A stretch of 64,000 nt of DNA from an uncultured Prevotellaceae bacterium (GTDB taxonomy: Bacteria; Bacteroidota; Bacteroidia; Bacteroidales; Bacteroidaceae). Shown one piece after another: positions 15,273 to 25,600 of the stretch. The position numbers and the translations under genes were made by a program. The stretch lies in the NCBI GenBank assembly GCA_949299545.1, contig CASGAM010000041.1, forward strand, positions 1-64,000, written 5' to 3'. Positions within the stretch are counted from its first letter, which is position 1; each line of letters opens with the position of its first letter. The notes below the pieces were generated by a model that had not been told where the DNA came from, searched no databases, and saw only the letters and a program-made list of their open reading frames with translations.

Positions 15273-17141
15273 ATGAAGAATTTAGTTTCTAAGAAGTCTT
15301 CATGGCTCATGGCAGCCGTGATGATGGGGGCGGCAGGCCTGACAGGCTGCTCCAACGAGAGTGTGGTGGAAGAGCAGGCGCCCGTTAATCCGACCTACAA
15401 CGGGGAAAGCGTGAAAACGCAGTTCGCCATCAATATCCCTTATGCCAACCCGAGCAAACGTATGACGGACGATAATACGCAGCAGGATGGTAAAAACTTC
15501 CTCGGCATGAGCAATATCAGGCTGATTCCGTATAAAGATGGTACATCATGGGATAGAGCCATCAGCAAAATCTTGGCTTTGGGTGATATAGGCAGTGACA
15601 ATGATATCAGCAATAGTGGCGGTGAGGGTACACATGAAATCACTAAAACATATCGGGATGTTGATATTCCTGTAGGAATAACCAATTTCCTGTTCTATGG
15701 TGAAGGTACAAAGACCGGTACTGATGACGCAGAAAAAAATAAAAACAACGGTGCGTTGGTAGCGACCATCGATGGTCTGACATCTCGTGATAATATTAGT
15801 TTTGCTTTGAAGAAGGTGTATGAAGGGAACGACTTCGGAGATACGCAGGCTGCGCTTATTGCATTGCTGAATGGGGTGGAGAATGCAACTGATGGTAGTA
15901 CGACATGGGAAAGCTATAAAGACAATACTGCTATTTCCGGTAACGCCTACATCCTCAAGAACCTGTATAACAATTATACAACTCATATGAAAGCCGGCTC
16001 CGCCAATTCCATTCTTAAATTGATGCAGGCGCTCTATACCGAGTTGGACAAGTTTGATAATGCAGGTGGGTCTTCAAACGAAGAGAAAGTGGCAGCTGCT
16101 ATTATGACAGCCATTACAACTGCCTATTCTTCAAATTCATCGAAAGCGCAAATTTCTGTTAGTGGCAGTGACTTTTCTTGGGGTAGCTCATCCGACGATG
16201 TTAAAAATTTCCCCCGCAATCTCGGCTTGCCGGATGGTGCCGTACGGGTGAAGTTTGAAACCAATGCGTTTGCAAGTGACAATTTCACATTGACGGTTGG
16301 TGGAGCGCAGGCAGTGGATATTAAAAACATCACCTATCCCGCATCTTTGTACTATTTTGTCGATTCCGAATTAGGTGCTAAAGACGACGCAGCTGCGACC
16401 TTCCCGGCTGCCGGTAGTTGGGGAACTGAAGCTTGGAGTGGCTGGGTCTCTTCTGTAACTGCAAGTACCCGTGTCATTGCCATGAAAGAGCCTGTTGAAT
16501 ACGGTGTAGGTTTATTGGCAACAAAAGTGAAACTTAAGAGTCTTACTTTGCTTGACAATAAGAACAACACGCTTACGTTCACCACAGGAAGTCCATTTGA
16601 ACTCACCGGTGTTCTGATTGGCGGACAGCCAAACTCTGTTAAATGGAATATGGTACAGGCATATGATGATGTTACAGGAAATCGCACACAAACCATTTAC
16701 GATGCGGCAGTAGCAGCTACTACAACCGTGTCTACTTCTGAAATGACAACTCCAAACTACACTTTGGCTTTGGATAACAGTAAGTTTACTGATGCTGACC
16801 AAGGAACAAGAGCAGCCGCTGCTCTTCAGGACAATGTAAACATTGCCATAGAGTTGGTCAATAACAGCGGTCAAAACTTTGCGGGTGTGGACGGTACGGT
16901 TTATGCCGGCGCCACATTCTATTTGGTGGCTCAGTTGGATCCGGACGGAACCGGTGTAACCAATGCTGGTACTGAATCTGTTTTCATGAAGGACTACAAA
17001 ACTACAGCCAACCTGACCGTTAACTCTCTGAAGAACGCTTATAATGTGCTCCCAGACCTTCGTTCTACAACGTTGCAGTTCGGCTTGGCAGTCGATCTTG
17101 ACTGGGAAGAAGGTTTGATCTTTAATGTAGGTATTGAATAA
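15273..17141 (+). CDS. Major fimbrillin, Mfa1-like lipoprotein
   Basis: The 622-residue protein has a lipoprotein signal with lipobox LTGC (Cys at about residue 26) and the Mfa1/FimA-type pro-region ('VKTQFAINIPYANPSKRMTDDN'), then beta-rich domains and the Mfa1-like C-terminus ('YNVLPDLRSTTLQFGLAVDLDWEEG'). In Porphyromonas gingivalis such subunits are exported as lipoproteins, cleaved by an Arg-specific protease and polymerised by donor-strand exchange. By position and size this should be the shaft subunit. Much of the gene is more AT-rich than both neighbours, suggesting allelic exchange of the exposed region. Hairpins lie on both sides of it. Confidence 0.85.
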   Translation: MKNLVSKKSSWLMAAVMMGAAGLTGCSNESVVEEQAPVNPTYNGESVKTQFAINIPYANPSKRMTDDNTQQDGKNFLGMSNIRLIPYKDGTSWDRAISKILALGDIGSDNDISNSGGEGTHEITKTYRDVDIPVGITNFLFYGEGTKTGTDDAEKNKNNGALVATIDGLTSRDNISFALKKVYEGNDFGDTQAALIALLNGVENATDGSTTWESYKDNTAISGNAYILKNLYNNYTTHMKAGSANSILKLMQALYTELDKFDNAGGSSNEEKVAAAIMTAITTAYSSNSSKAQISVSGSDFSWGSSSDDVKNFPRNLGLPDGAVRVKFETNAFASDNFTLTVGGAQAVDIKNITYPASLYYFVDSELGAKDDAAATFPAAGSWGTEAWSGWVSSVTASTRVIAMKEPVEYGVGLLATKVKLKSLTLLDNKNNTLTFTTGSPFELTGVLIGGQPNSVKWNMVQAYDDVTGNRTQTIYDAAVAATTTVSTSEMTTPNYTLALDNSKFTDADQGTRAAAALQDNVNIAIELVNNSGQNFAGVDGTVYAGATFYLVAQLDPDGTGVTNAGTESVFMKDYKTTANLTVNSLKNAYNVLPDLRSTTLQFGLAVDLDWEEGLIFNVGIE

Positions 17142-17155
17142 TCCCATCTTATTGT

Positions 17156-17198
17156 CCTGTCGGCCGTCTGCCGTATGTTTTCGGCAACGGGCGACAGG
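17156..17198 (+). other. Hairpin after the major fimbrillin gene (possible attenuator)
   Basis: Arms CCTGTCG (17156-17162) and CGACAGG (17192-17198) enclose further GCCG/CGGC pairing. CTTTCC, not a full T run, follows. It could cut readthrough from the major subunit gene into the minor-subunit genes. Confidence 0.5.
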
Positions 17199-17292
17199 CT
17201 TTCCGGGCGGCCGGCCCTGACCGGCCCGCCGCTCACCAACGTACTCAGTCCGGCAGCTTGCCGCCTGCCGGGGAGCAGAAACCAAAGAGATT

Positions 17293-18330
17293 ATGTACAG
17301 CAACAAAATACGCGACTTACAAAGATGGTTGGAGGTTAGCGCGCTGACGCTCATGCTGGCCCTGTTGCCGCTGTCGCTCGTGTCGTGCATCGACGAGGAC
17401 CTGTCAGACTGCGGCACGGACTATGCCGTGAACTACCGCCTGGTGCTTGAGCAATCGCTCACCATGTCTATCGACGAGGCGCTTAACCTCGACAACGAAC
17501 AGGCACTGGCCGAGATCCTCAAGGACGAGCTGAGCGGCGTCACCAGCAACCGTGCGCGCCTCGTCGACCTGTCGTTCTATCACATTCCGCAAGGCGACCT
17601 GTCTGAGCAGCGTACCATCCGCACCGATGCCAGCGAGCTGAGTCTCAGCTTCTACATGCAACCGGCGCACTACGGTCATATCGCGCTGGCCGCCACGCAG
17701 GAGACGCAGGATGCCCGCATCGAAGGGCGCGGCCGCATGGATGAGTTGTCTGTCATACAAAACGGGAGTGACACCATCGACAGCCATACGACGGGTATCT
17801 ACATGGGACACTGCGACCTCGACATCGGCACCGCCTCGGCTACTTTCCATGTGCCGCTCTACATGCAGAACGCCATCAGCATCGTGGTCATCGACCGCGG
17901 CAGCTCGCCGGCCACCATCGTCAACGGCTTCACGCGCGGCATGGCCACCGGACTTGCCTGCGCCGACAGTGTGTGGCGCTTCGATTACAGCCGCGTCATC
18001 CGCAACCGCATGGCCGAGAGCGGCGAGCTGACGGCCTGCTATGCCGTCTGTTTCCCTTCGGCCGGCGATGACACCGCCGGCAGGACGGTCGGCGTGCGAC
18101 AGGACAGCGGCGAAGACGGTCTCTGGTTTACCGACGTCTATACCCGGCTGCCCGACGGCAAATATGTGAAAAACGTGCTTTCCATCAAAGACCGGCTGAA
18201 AGCCGGCACGGTACACGTCGTAAAGATGAAACTCAGCCACGACGGCCAGCTCGTCTCGAACACGGCCAGCGTGGGGGTCAGCGTCACGCTCGACTGGAAA
18301 CCCGGCGGCGATTACGACATCGACATGTAG
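17293..18330 (+). CDS. FimB/Mfa2-family fimbrial anchor lipoprotein
   Basis: A 345-residue lipoprotein: the N-terminal hydrophobic segment ends in the lipobox LVSC ('LSLVSCIDEDLSDCG'), with the 'CIDEDLSDC' opening typical of FimB/Mfa2 proteins. The protein ends in 'VSVTLDWKPGGDYDIDM', another family hallmark. Mfa2/FimB subunits cap the fimbrial base in the outer membrane and set fimbrial length. It follows the major fimbrillin by 150 bases containing GC-rich hairpins, and precedes another fimbrial lipoprotein. Confidence 0.85.
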   Translation: MYSNKIRDLQRWLEVSALTLMLALLPLSLVSCIDEDLSDCGTDYAVNYRLVLEQSLTMSIDEALNLDNEQALAEILKDELSGVTSNRARLVDLSFYHIPQGDLSEQRTIRTDASELSLSFYMQPAHYGHIALAATQETQDARIEGRGRMDELSVIQNGSDTIDSHTTGIYMGHCDLDIGTASATFHVPLYMQNAISIVVIDRGSSPATIVNGFTRGMATGLACADSVWRFDYSRVIRNRMAESGELTACYAVCFPSAGDDTAGRTVGVRQDSGEDGLWFTDVYTRLPDGKYVKNVLSIKDRLKAGTVHVVKMKLSHDGQLVSNTASVGVSVTLDWKPGGDYDIDM

Positions 18331-18441
18331 CCGGTGTCCGCGTCGCAGGCTTTTCCGGACAGCCCCGGCAAACAGACGCCGGACAGATGCGTTCCGGACA
18401 GAAATGAACAGTTGTTTTTGATAAAAACATGCGTTTTTGAT

Positions 18442-19548
18442 ATGAAAAGAATACTGTCGAACATATTATCCCGGCCGCTTGCCGGAACTGCTCTTACCGC
18501 TCCGGCCTTGTTCCTCTGCATGATCCTGTCAGTGTGCCTGCTTTCAGCCTGCTCCAACGAGACCGGTCTGGACCTTTTCCCGGCCGAAAGCAAAACCCTG
18601 AGCCTGGTTGTCAGTCTGCCGCCCGAGGACAGCAGCAAACGGGCCATCGGCGACCCCGGTACGGATACCGGCGAAGGCATCGACTGGGACCGGCTCGCCA
18701 TCATGATTGCCTATACGGACGACTCGGACATCTATTACCCCAACAACCGGCAGGTACTCATACACACCCTTTCAAAAACAGAATTTGAGGCGTTGCCCCT
18801 TTACAGCGCCGATACGCCGGACATCCGCCTGCTGACGCTCAACGTGCAGGTGGGCAAGATTTATGTGTACGGCGTAACCTACAGCAGCGGCGCTGCCAAC
18901 AGTCCCGAGGACGACATACTTGCCTGTTCGGGCAACGCCGGTTTCCAACAGCTCACCATCTCCAACAGCTATGCCGCCGGCGACGCCAACCAGACGGGCA
19001 AGTTCCTCAGCGTGGCTTCCGGCTGCTATGATGGCGGCAGCGGCAGCGGACAACCCGTGGCATACGACATGACTGACCCCGCGACAGCCGAACAGGCCGT
19101 CATCATGCGGCTCAGCCGTCTGGCGACGAAAATAGACGTGCAATGGGATGCTGCCGACGCCATAACGGCGGGTTATACCGACGTGAAGGTGACCGGCTTC
19201 AAATATAGCGGCACCGCGGCAGGCCGGCTCTTCCCCTCCATCACGCCTATCGGCTATACGGCTCAGCAGGAGGTGTGGGGTTTCCATAACACCGACGACA
19301 TCAGCCAGCGCAACGGCCGTGCCTACCACTATACGTTCACCGACGGGGCAAACGTTCCTTCCGTGACTTTCAACATCACGGCGAAGAAACCCGGTACGAC
19401 TCCCGATCCCGATTATGACTATACCCTTACGTTCCCGTCGGCGCTCAACCGGGCGGCATGGTATAAGGTAAATGCCACCATTAAAGGTGTTACAGGCAAT
19501 GGCAGCATTACTCTCAGCACCGACGGCGGCACGCAGACCGGCGGTTGA
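18442..19548 (+). CDS. Fimbrillin-like accessory lipoprotein
   Basis: The 368-residue product starts MKRILSNIL and has a long hydrophobic segment ending in LLSAC (lipobox; Cys at about residue 34), then 'SLVVSLPPEDSSKRAIGDPGTD' and beta-rich sequence. In FimA/Mfa-type proteins a similar Arg-containing stretch is where the pro-peptide is cleaved. The C-terminus 'YKVNATIKGVTGNGSITLS' resembles the last strands of fimbrillin domains. It is probably a minor or tip-adapter subunit linking the shaft to the adhesin. The frame is open upstream to 18334, but that stretch is not signal-like, so the ATG at 18442 was chosen. Confidence 0.78.
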   Translation: MKRILSNILSRPLAGTALTAPALFLCMILSVCLLSACSNETGLDLFPAESKTLSLVVSLPPEDSSKRAIGDPGTDTGEGIDWDRLAIMIAYTDDSDIYYPNNRQVLIHTLSKTEFEALPLYSADTPDIRLLTLNVQVGKIYVYGVTYSSGAANSPEDDILACSGNAGFQQLTISNSYAAGDANQTGKFLSVASGCYDGGSGSGQPVAYDMTDPATAEQAVIMRLSRLATKIDVQWDAADAITAGYTDVKVTGFKYSGTAAGRLFPSITPIGYTAQQEVWGFHNTDDISQRNGRAYHYTFTDGANVPSVTFNITAKKPGTTPDPDYDYTLTFPSALNRAAWYKVNATIKGVTGNGSITLSTDGGTQTGG

Positions 19549-19619
19549 GGCCGCTGCCACCGCTACGGACACAACGGTTCATGACGATATCTTGTAAACC
19601 AACATAAATAGAGGAAAAC

Positions 19620-22600
19620 ATGACGATAAAAATGCAAAATATACTCCGGACAACTCTGTTTGCCTTGGCATTCTGCATGGCTGCCATGGCGTCCGCACAG
19701 AGCAAGATCTATTACGCCGCGACACAATCGCTCGGCACCGGCGACGGCAGCTCCTGGGCGAATGTCACGACGCTGGCCGAAGCACTTCAGAAAGCGGTTG
19801 CCGGTGACCAGATATGGGTGCAGGGATTTGAGACCATCACCGGTTCAGAGCAAATCTACGTTACGCCCTCCACGGCCGGTTTTACCCTCAAGTCCGGCGT
19901 GCAGCTTTACGGCGGTTTTGCAGGTACCGAGAAAAACATCAACGAACGTGAGACTTTGGGCAAGCCTTACCAGATGAAGTACCGCACATTGCTGACGGGT
20001 GACATCGACAAGGATGATGCTTACGACAACACGAACCTTATCTTTCCTGCCAATGGGTCGCGTGCTGACAATGCCACACATGTTCTCACGCTCAACCTGT
20101 CTCCTTCGTCGGGCGGCAACAATAATAATTATCCCACCGTGGTCAACGGACTTTCCATAGGCGGCGGGCAGGCCGACGGTACGGATGAGTACGGCGGCGG
20201 CATCCTGGTGACCGGCGACAATACTGTCACCGGTGGCGGCATTTACCGCATCGAACATTGTCTGCTCACCCATAATTATGCAGTAAAAGGCGGCGGTATC
20301 TATGTGGCTCCGACTGTAAGGGATGTCAACAACAACGAGTCCCTCATCAGCCTGTGCGCCATTTACAATAATGCGGCCGGTGAGCGTTCAGGGCTTGCCG
20401 ATGACGGTGGCGGTGCTTATCTTGCCGGCGCGGGTAAGATGGTCAACTGTACCGTTTTCAATAATGAGAACGGCGGAATCTGTCTCTCACCCGATGCCAT
20501 GGTTATCAACTGTACCGTGACGCGTAACTCCGGTGGTGGTATCGACATGACCGTCACTCCGGCTGATAATCGTTACAGCGTTTTCAACACGGTCATCTGG
20601 GGTAACTCGAAACTCTATTCCGTCACCGCTCCGCGTTTCAGGAACTCGGCTTATTACGAAGTTTCCGCCGGCGATGCAGACGGTAACATCGCTCTGAGCC
20701 GTTATAACTATGAGAACAATCAGGCTCCCTATTTTGAATCGCCCTCTTCACGTACCGGTTTTGACCGTGATTTTAACTGGGAATCCAGCGCCTATCCTCT
20801 TTGGTCGTGGACCATCCTGGACGGTTCAGCCTTGATAGACAAGGGCGACAATACCTATTATTCAACAACCGCATACGGTTCGGCAGACATGGATGACGGT
20901 ACCCGTATCTCCAACAGCGCTATTGATATCGGTGCTAATGAATTCCAGTATTTGCCAGCGTCCCGCATCCGTTACGTCAAAACGACTGCCACCGGCAGCG
21001 GTGACGGAAGTTCATGGGATAATGCTTCGGACAATATCCAGAATATGATTGACGAACTCGCCGAAAATAATCCACAGAATCAGGCCGGCGAGGTGTGGGT
21101 GGCAGCCGGAGTCTATGAGCCTCAGGAAAAAATTATTGGTGCTGATTATTCTGCTTCTTTCCGGATGCGCGATGGTATCAGTGTTTATGGCGGTTTCAGC
21201 GCCACTTCACCGGAGTCTTCCAAGCAAGACCGGCAGAAAGGTGACATGCCTTGGAGTTTTACAAACCGTACGATTCTGCAAGGTTCTTTTTATGTGCCGG
21301 ATAACACTTCATGGAACGATAACAATCATAAATGGAACATCACCAGTGATTCTCGTCATGTGGTTTGGTTTGCCCCTCTGCCGTTGGAAGGCAAAACGTC
21401 CTTTGGAAAAGTGACCATTCTTAACGGTGTCACCATCCGTGGCGGTCATGCCCAGGGAAATACCGGTGTCGACGAGTTCCTTACCGACCGTGGTGGCGGT
21501 GTTTACATGGGCATCAATGCTTATTTGGAAGAATGCGTTGTCACCGAGAATACGTCGGTCGGTAACGGCGGCGGTATTTGTCTCGAGGGCGGTCGTGTCC
21601 TCAACAGCCTTGTCTATAACAATAATGCCGACGGTGATGGCGGCGGTGTCTATATCGACAATGCCGGTATCGTACTGGCCTCCATGCTGTCCAACAACTC
21701 CGCATCCAACGGCGCCGGCATCTACATGTCCAACAACGCCTTGTGGAGCGACGGGTTGCCACATCCGGAATATATGATTCTTTCAACCTCGGTTGTTTCC
21801 AACAACACCGGCCGGCAGAATGGCGCCGTTTACTGCGACCGTGGCGGCGTGGTTCAGCAAAACACCATTGTCAACAACTATTGTCCGACAGGAACCGACA
21901 ATGCCATCACGAATGCCTCGCAGACGGGCGGTCTTTATGCCAATGAATATGTGTTGGCCTATAACAACGTCATCTGGAATAACCTTATCAACACCAAGAA
22001 TGTGCCTGTCTACGCCAAGAACCCTACTGCAGCCAAGGTGCGTTTCTTCTACAACGGTATGTCGGGCACGAACAATGCCATTTGGAACAATACCCTGCAG
22101 CAAGAACAGATTGATCTGTCTGAAGAGAACAATGCAAAAACGGACGGTATCATTGACCCGGAATTTGATACGTCAGGGTCGGCCACCAACATCACTGCGG
22201 ACAACATACTCAATACGATTGGTGTGCAATCTGGCTGGAAGTTGAGCAACAGTGGTGTGGAAGGTATCGATTTTTATTGGGAACCGATAACTGGCTCCAA
22301 CCTTCGCGCACGTGGTATGACCATTGGAGAACAGCCCGACGAAGTGCTGATGTCGCCCGAATTGGATATTGCCAATGAACTGTTTGCACAAAAGCCCTCT
22401 TTGGGCGCGTTCAATGTGGACGCCACTCGCATATTGCCGAACATTACGGACAATGCTCTGGCCATTTATATCGATGCCGACTGTACCGACCCGACGCACG
22501 ACGGCAGTTCGTGGGCCAAAGCGTACCGCTCTTTTAACGAAGCCCTTGCTTATTTGGCAAGCCTTGGAAGTGACGAGGTTGGGGGAAAAAGCCTTCAGAT

Positions 22601-25600
22601 ACATGTGCTTGAAGGTAACCTTTGGCCGCGTTACGCTTATACCAATCTTGATCCGAAAACTGCCACTATCGATATACCGGTCACTGCCAGCGGCCAGCCG
22701 ATAGAGATTTACGGTGGTTACCGGCGTGATGATACCGATGGGACGAACAATACGGTGTTGCCGCGCGCTCCGATGAATTACCGTTCCATTCTTAACGGTA
22801 ACCATGTGGGTAAGGATATGAAAGACGGATTATATCACTGCATCACCGTGGCGGCTTCGGCCAAGGTCGTTATCGATGGCTTCCATGTCATCAACGGTTA
22901 TGCCGCGGGCGAGGCCACCCGGCAGTATGGCGCCGGGTTGCTCGTACATGACGATGCGGAAGTTACCGTTCGCAACTGCGTTTTCGAGAACAACACTGCG
23001 CTCGAAGGCGCCGCCATCGATGCCCGCAATGCCACGCTGACGATGAACAACTGCGTGGTGAACAACAATACCAATACGACCGAAACGGCAGCGATTATCA
23101 ACTGTCCGAATCTGACGATGAACCATGTGACAGTGGTCAATAACAAAGGCGCTGCGCCGGCCGATATGGGGACAACTTCCTTCTCGGCGGGCAACAGTTC
23201 CGGAACAAATTCGGTAACGTTGGCTTCCGAAGGCGCTGACGGTGCAAAGATTTTTGCTAATCCCACCAACGGTGTAGGTGCCACGCTCGGCTTCGATACT
23301 TATCTCGGCGGTTACTCCGAGTTCCGGCCACTGACGAGTTCGACCGAAGCTGCGAATGCCTTGATTAATAAGGCAACGGGAACACCGACGGCAATAACCA
23401 CAGACATCACGGCTTTAAACGGACGCGACCTTGGCGGAATACCTGACCGCGGGGCGTATGAAGCGTTGTTGCCGGAGGCCGGGAGCGTGATTTATGTCAC
23501 GGCAACCGGTGCAGGAAACAGAGACGGCTCTTCCTGGGAGAATGCCATTGCGGGCAATCTAATATATGATGTTAATAAAGGGATAGTTAATAACGATATT
23601 AGGACAACCGACAGTCGCTATATTGGCTTTTATGATGCTTCAGCAAGGCCATACGGAGAAACATCCGGTGCCAGCAAGTTGTTCTTTGAACATTTGAACG
23701 AGTCTAACTTGCAGGCAAGTAATGTGAATTATTCTACGGAAACTCATGACGGGGTGACACATGTCACAGGCGCAACTGGTATTAATATACGCAATAACCG
23801 TAAGGAACAATATGTAGGCGGTCTGCAATATGCCGTTGAGAAAGCATCTGCTGCTGCGGCAGTAGATGGCCGTCAGAAAACGGTCTGGGTGGCAGGGGGA
23901 ACTTATACCGATTACAAAGGATTTGTGATACGTGACAAGGTGGATGTTCTCGGTGGATTTCCCAATGAAGGTACACCGGGAGAGAATGACCGACATCCGT
24001 TGATTTCTCAGTATATTTCGGCTAATGCCGCCGATGCAGGTCTGGAAAAAGCTAAATATGAAACTATAATCCAAATTCAAAGTGAGAATCCTTCGAAGGT
24101 TAGTCTTCCAAGTCAGACCCGCAAACCGGTTCTGTTCCAGCCGGATGTATGTCTGCCAACGAAATCTCCTTCCGGACGTGAGAGTTCGTTTAGCAGATGG
24201 GAATGGGATTGGGATTGGAATAATTGGTCAAATAACTGGATTAATAATGGTTACAGTGGTTCCGTTCCCGGCGCCGATGAAACCGCATCAAACACTTATC
24301 GTTATAATCTTTCTTTAAACCAACGAAATGGGATCTATGTTGAATATACCGGTGCTACATGGGATGGCTTTACCATTCGTCATGGTTTTTATACAGACTA
24401 TAAGGCTAATCGTGACGGTGGTGCAGGTGTACGCATGTTCCGCGGCGTGACTTTGAAGAATTGTGTTGTAACGGATAACTATATTAATGCTCATAATAAT
24501 GCCGGTCGTGGCGCGGGTATCTATTGTGATGGTAATAACAGCAGTGTGATCAACTGTTTTGTATTGAATAATACCAATAATTCAGATGAGAGTTATGGTG
24601 GCGGTATGTATATGATTCTCGGGATAAGCTATAACACCATGGTGGCAAACAATTATGCAAAGAAGCAAGGTGGCGGTATTTTTATTGAGGATGCTATGTT
24701 CTATAATAATACTGTAGCTTATAACCGATCTAGTGGAACAGGTGGCTTGCATCAGTGGACGGCTTCATCCGGTACGACGACTACGTTAAAACTGTACAAC
24801 ACGCTGTTTTATGGAAATCAGAATAGAGCTATAGGCGTTGAGAAAGCGAATAATTTTAATGGAGCATGGAATTGCTATGTTCATACAGCAACCAGTTTAG
24901 CAAACGATGTAAGTAATAAAATTAAAAACTCTCAAATTGGTCAAAATCTGGAATATCCGTTTGAAACTAAAAATGCGCAAGCAGATAATAATTACCGTTT
25001 GAATGGGACAACATGGTGTCTGAATAACGGAGCTGAAGATTTGGGAAATGACTATCAAGGGGTAAAGATAGCTTTGCCTGAAACCGATGTAGATTTTACC
25101 GACCGTATCAAAGACTGTAAGGTGGATATCGGCGCTTACGAGCGCAGCAACCAGGATAATGTCAAGCCCGATAACAATGGATATTACTATGTAAATCAGA
25201 ATGGTGTGGGGACGGCCAGTGGAGAATCTCCCCAAAATGCGGCCTGTGCCATGAAGTTGCAGGAGGTGTTGTATGCAGCCGGTGAGCGGGCAAAGGCCGG
25301 CAGTACAGCTATTGTGAAAATTGCCGGTTACGAAGGCGGCTCCTTTGTCTATCACGCCAACACGTTGAGCGACCCGGACGACCCGCAAAGTTATACGTTC
25401 GTCGTGCCTGAGGGCGTTACCGTTGAAGGCGGCTACAAGCAGGACTTTACAGAACGGAATCCCAAACTGTACAACACCATCCTGAGTCCGGTGAAAACGG
25501 CCACATCCACCACGCAGGAAGTCAACGGCTATCATGCCGTCACCTTTAAGGCAGCCTCCGTCGGTCAGGAGGCTCCGACCGGACAGGAGGCACTGACAAA

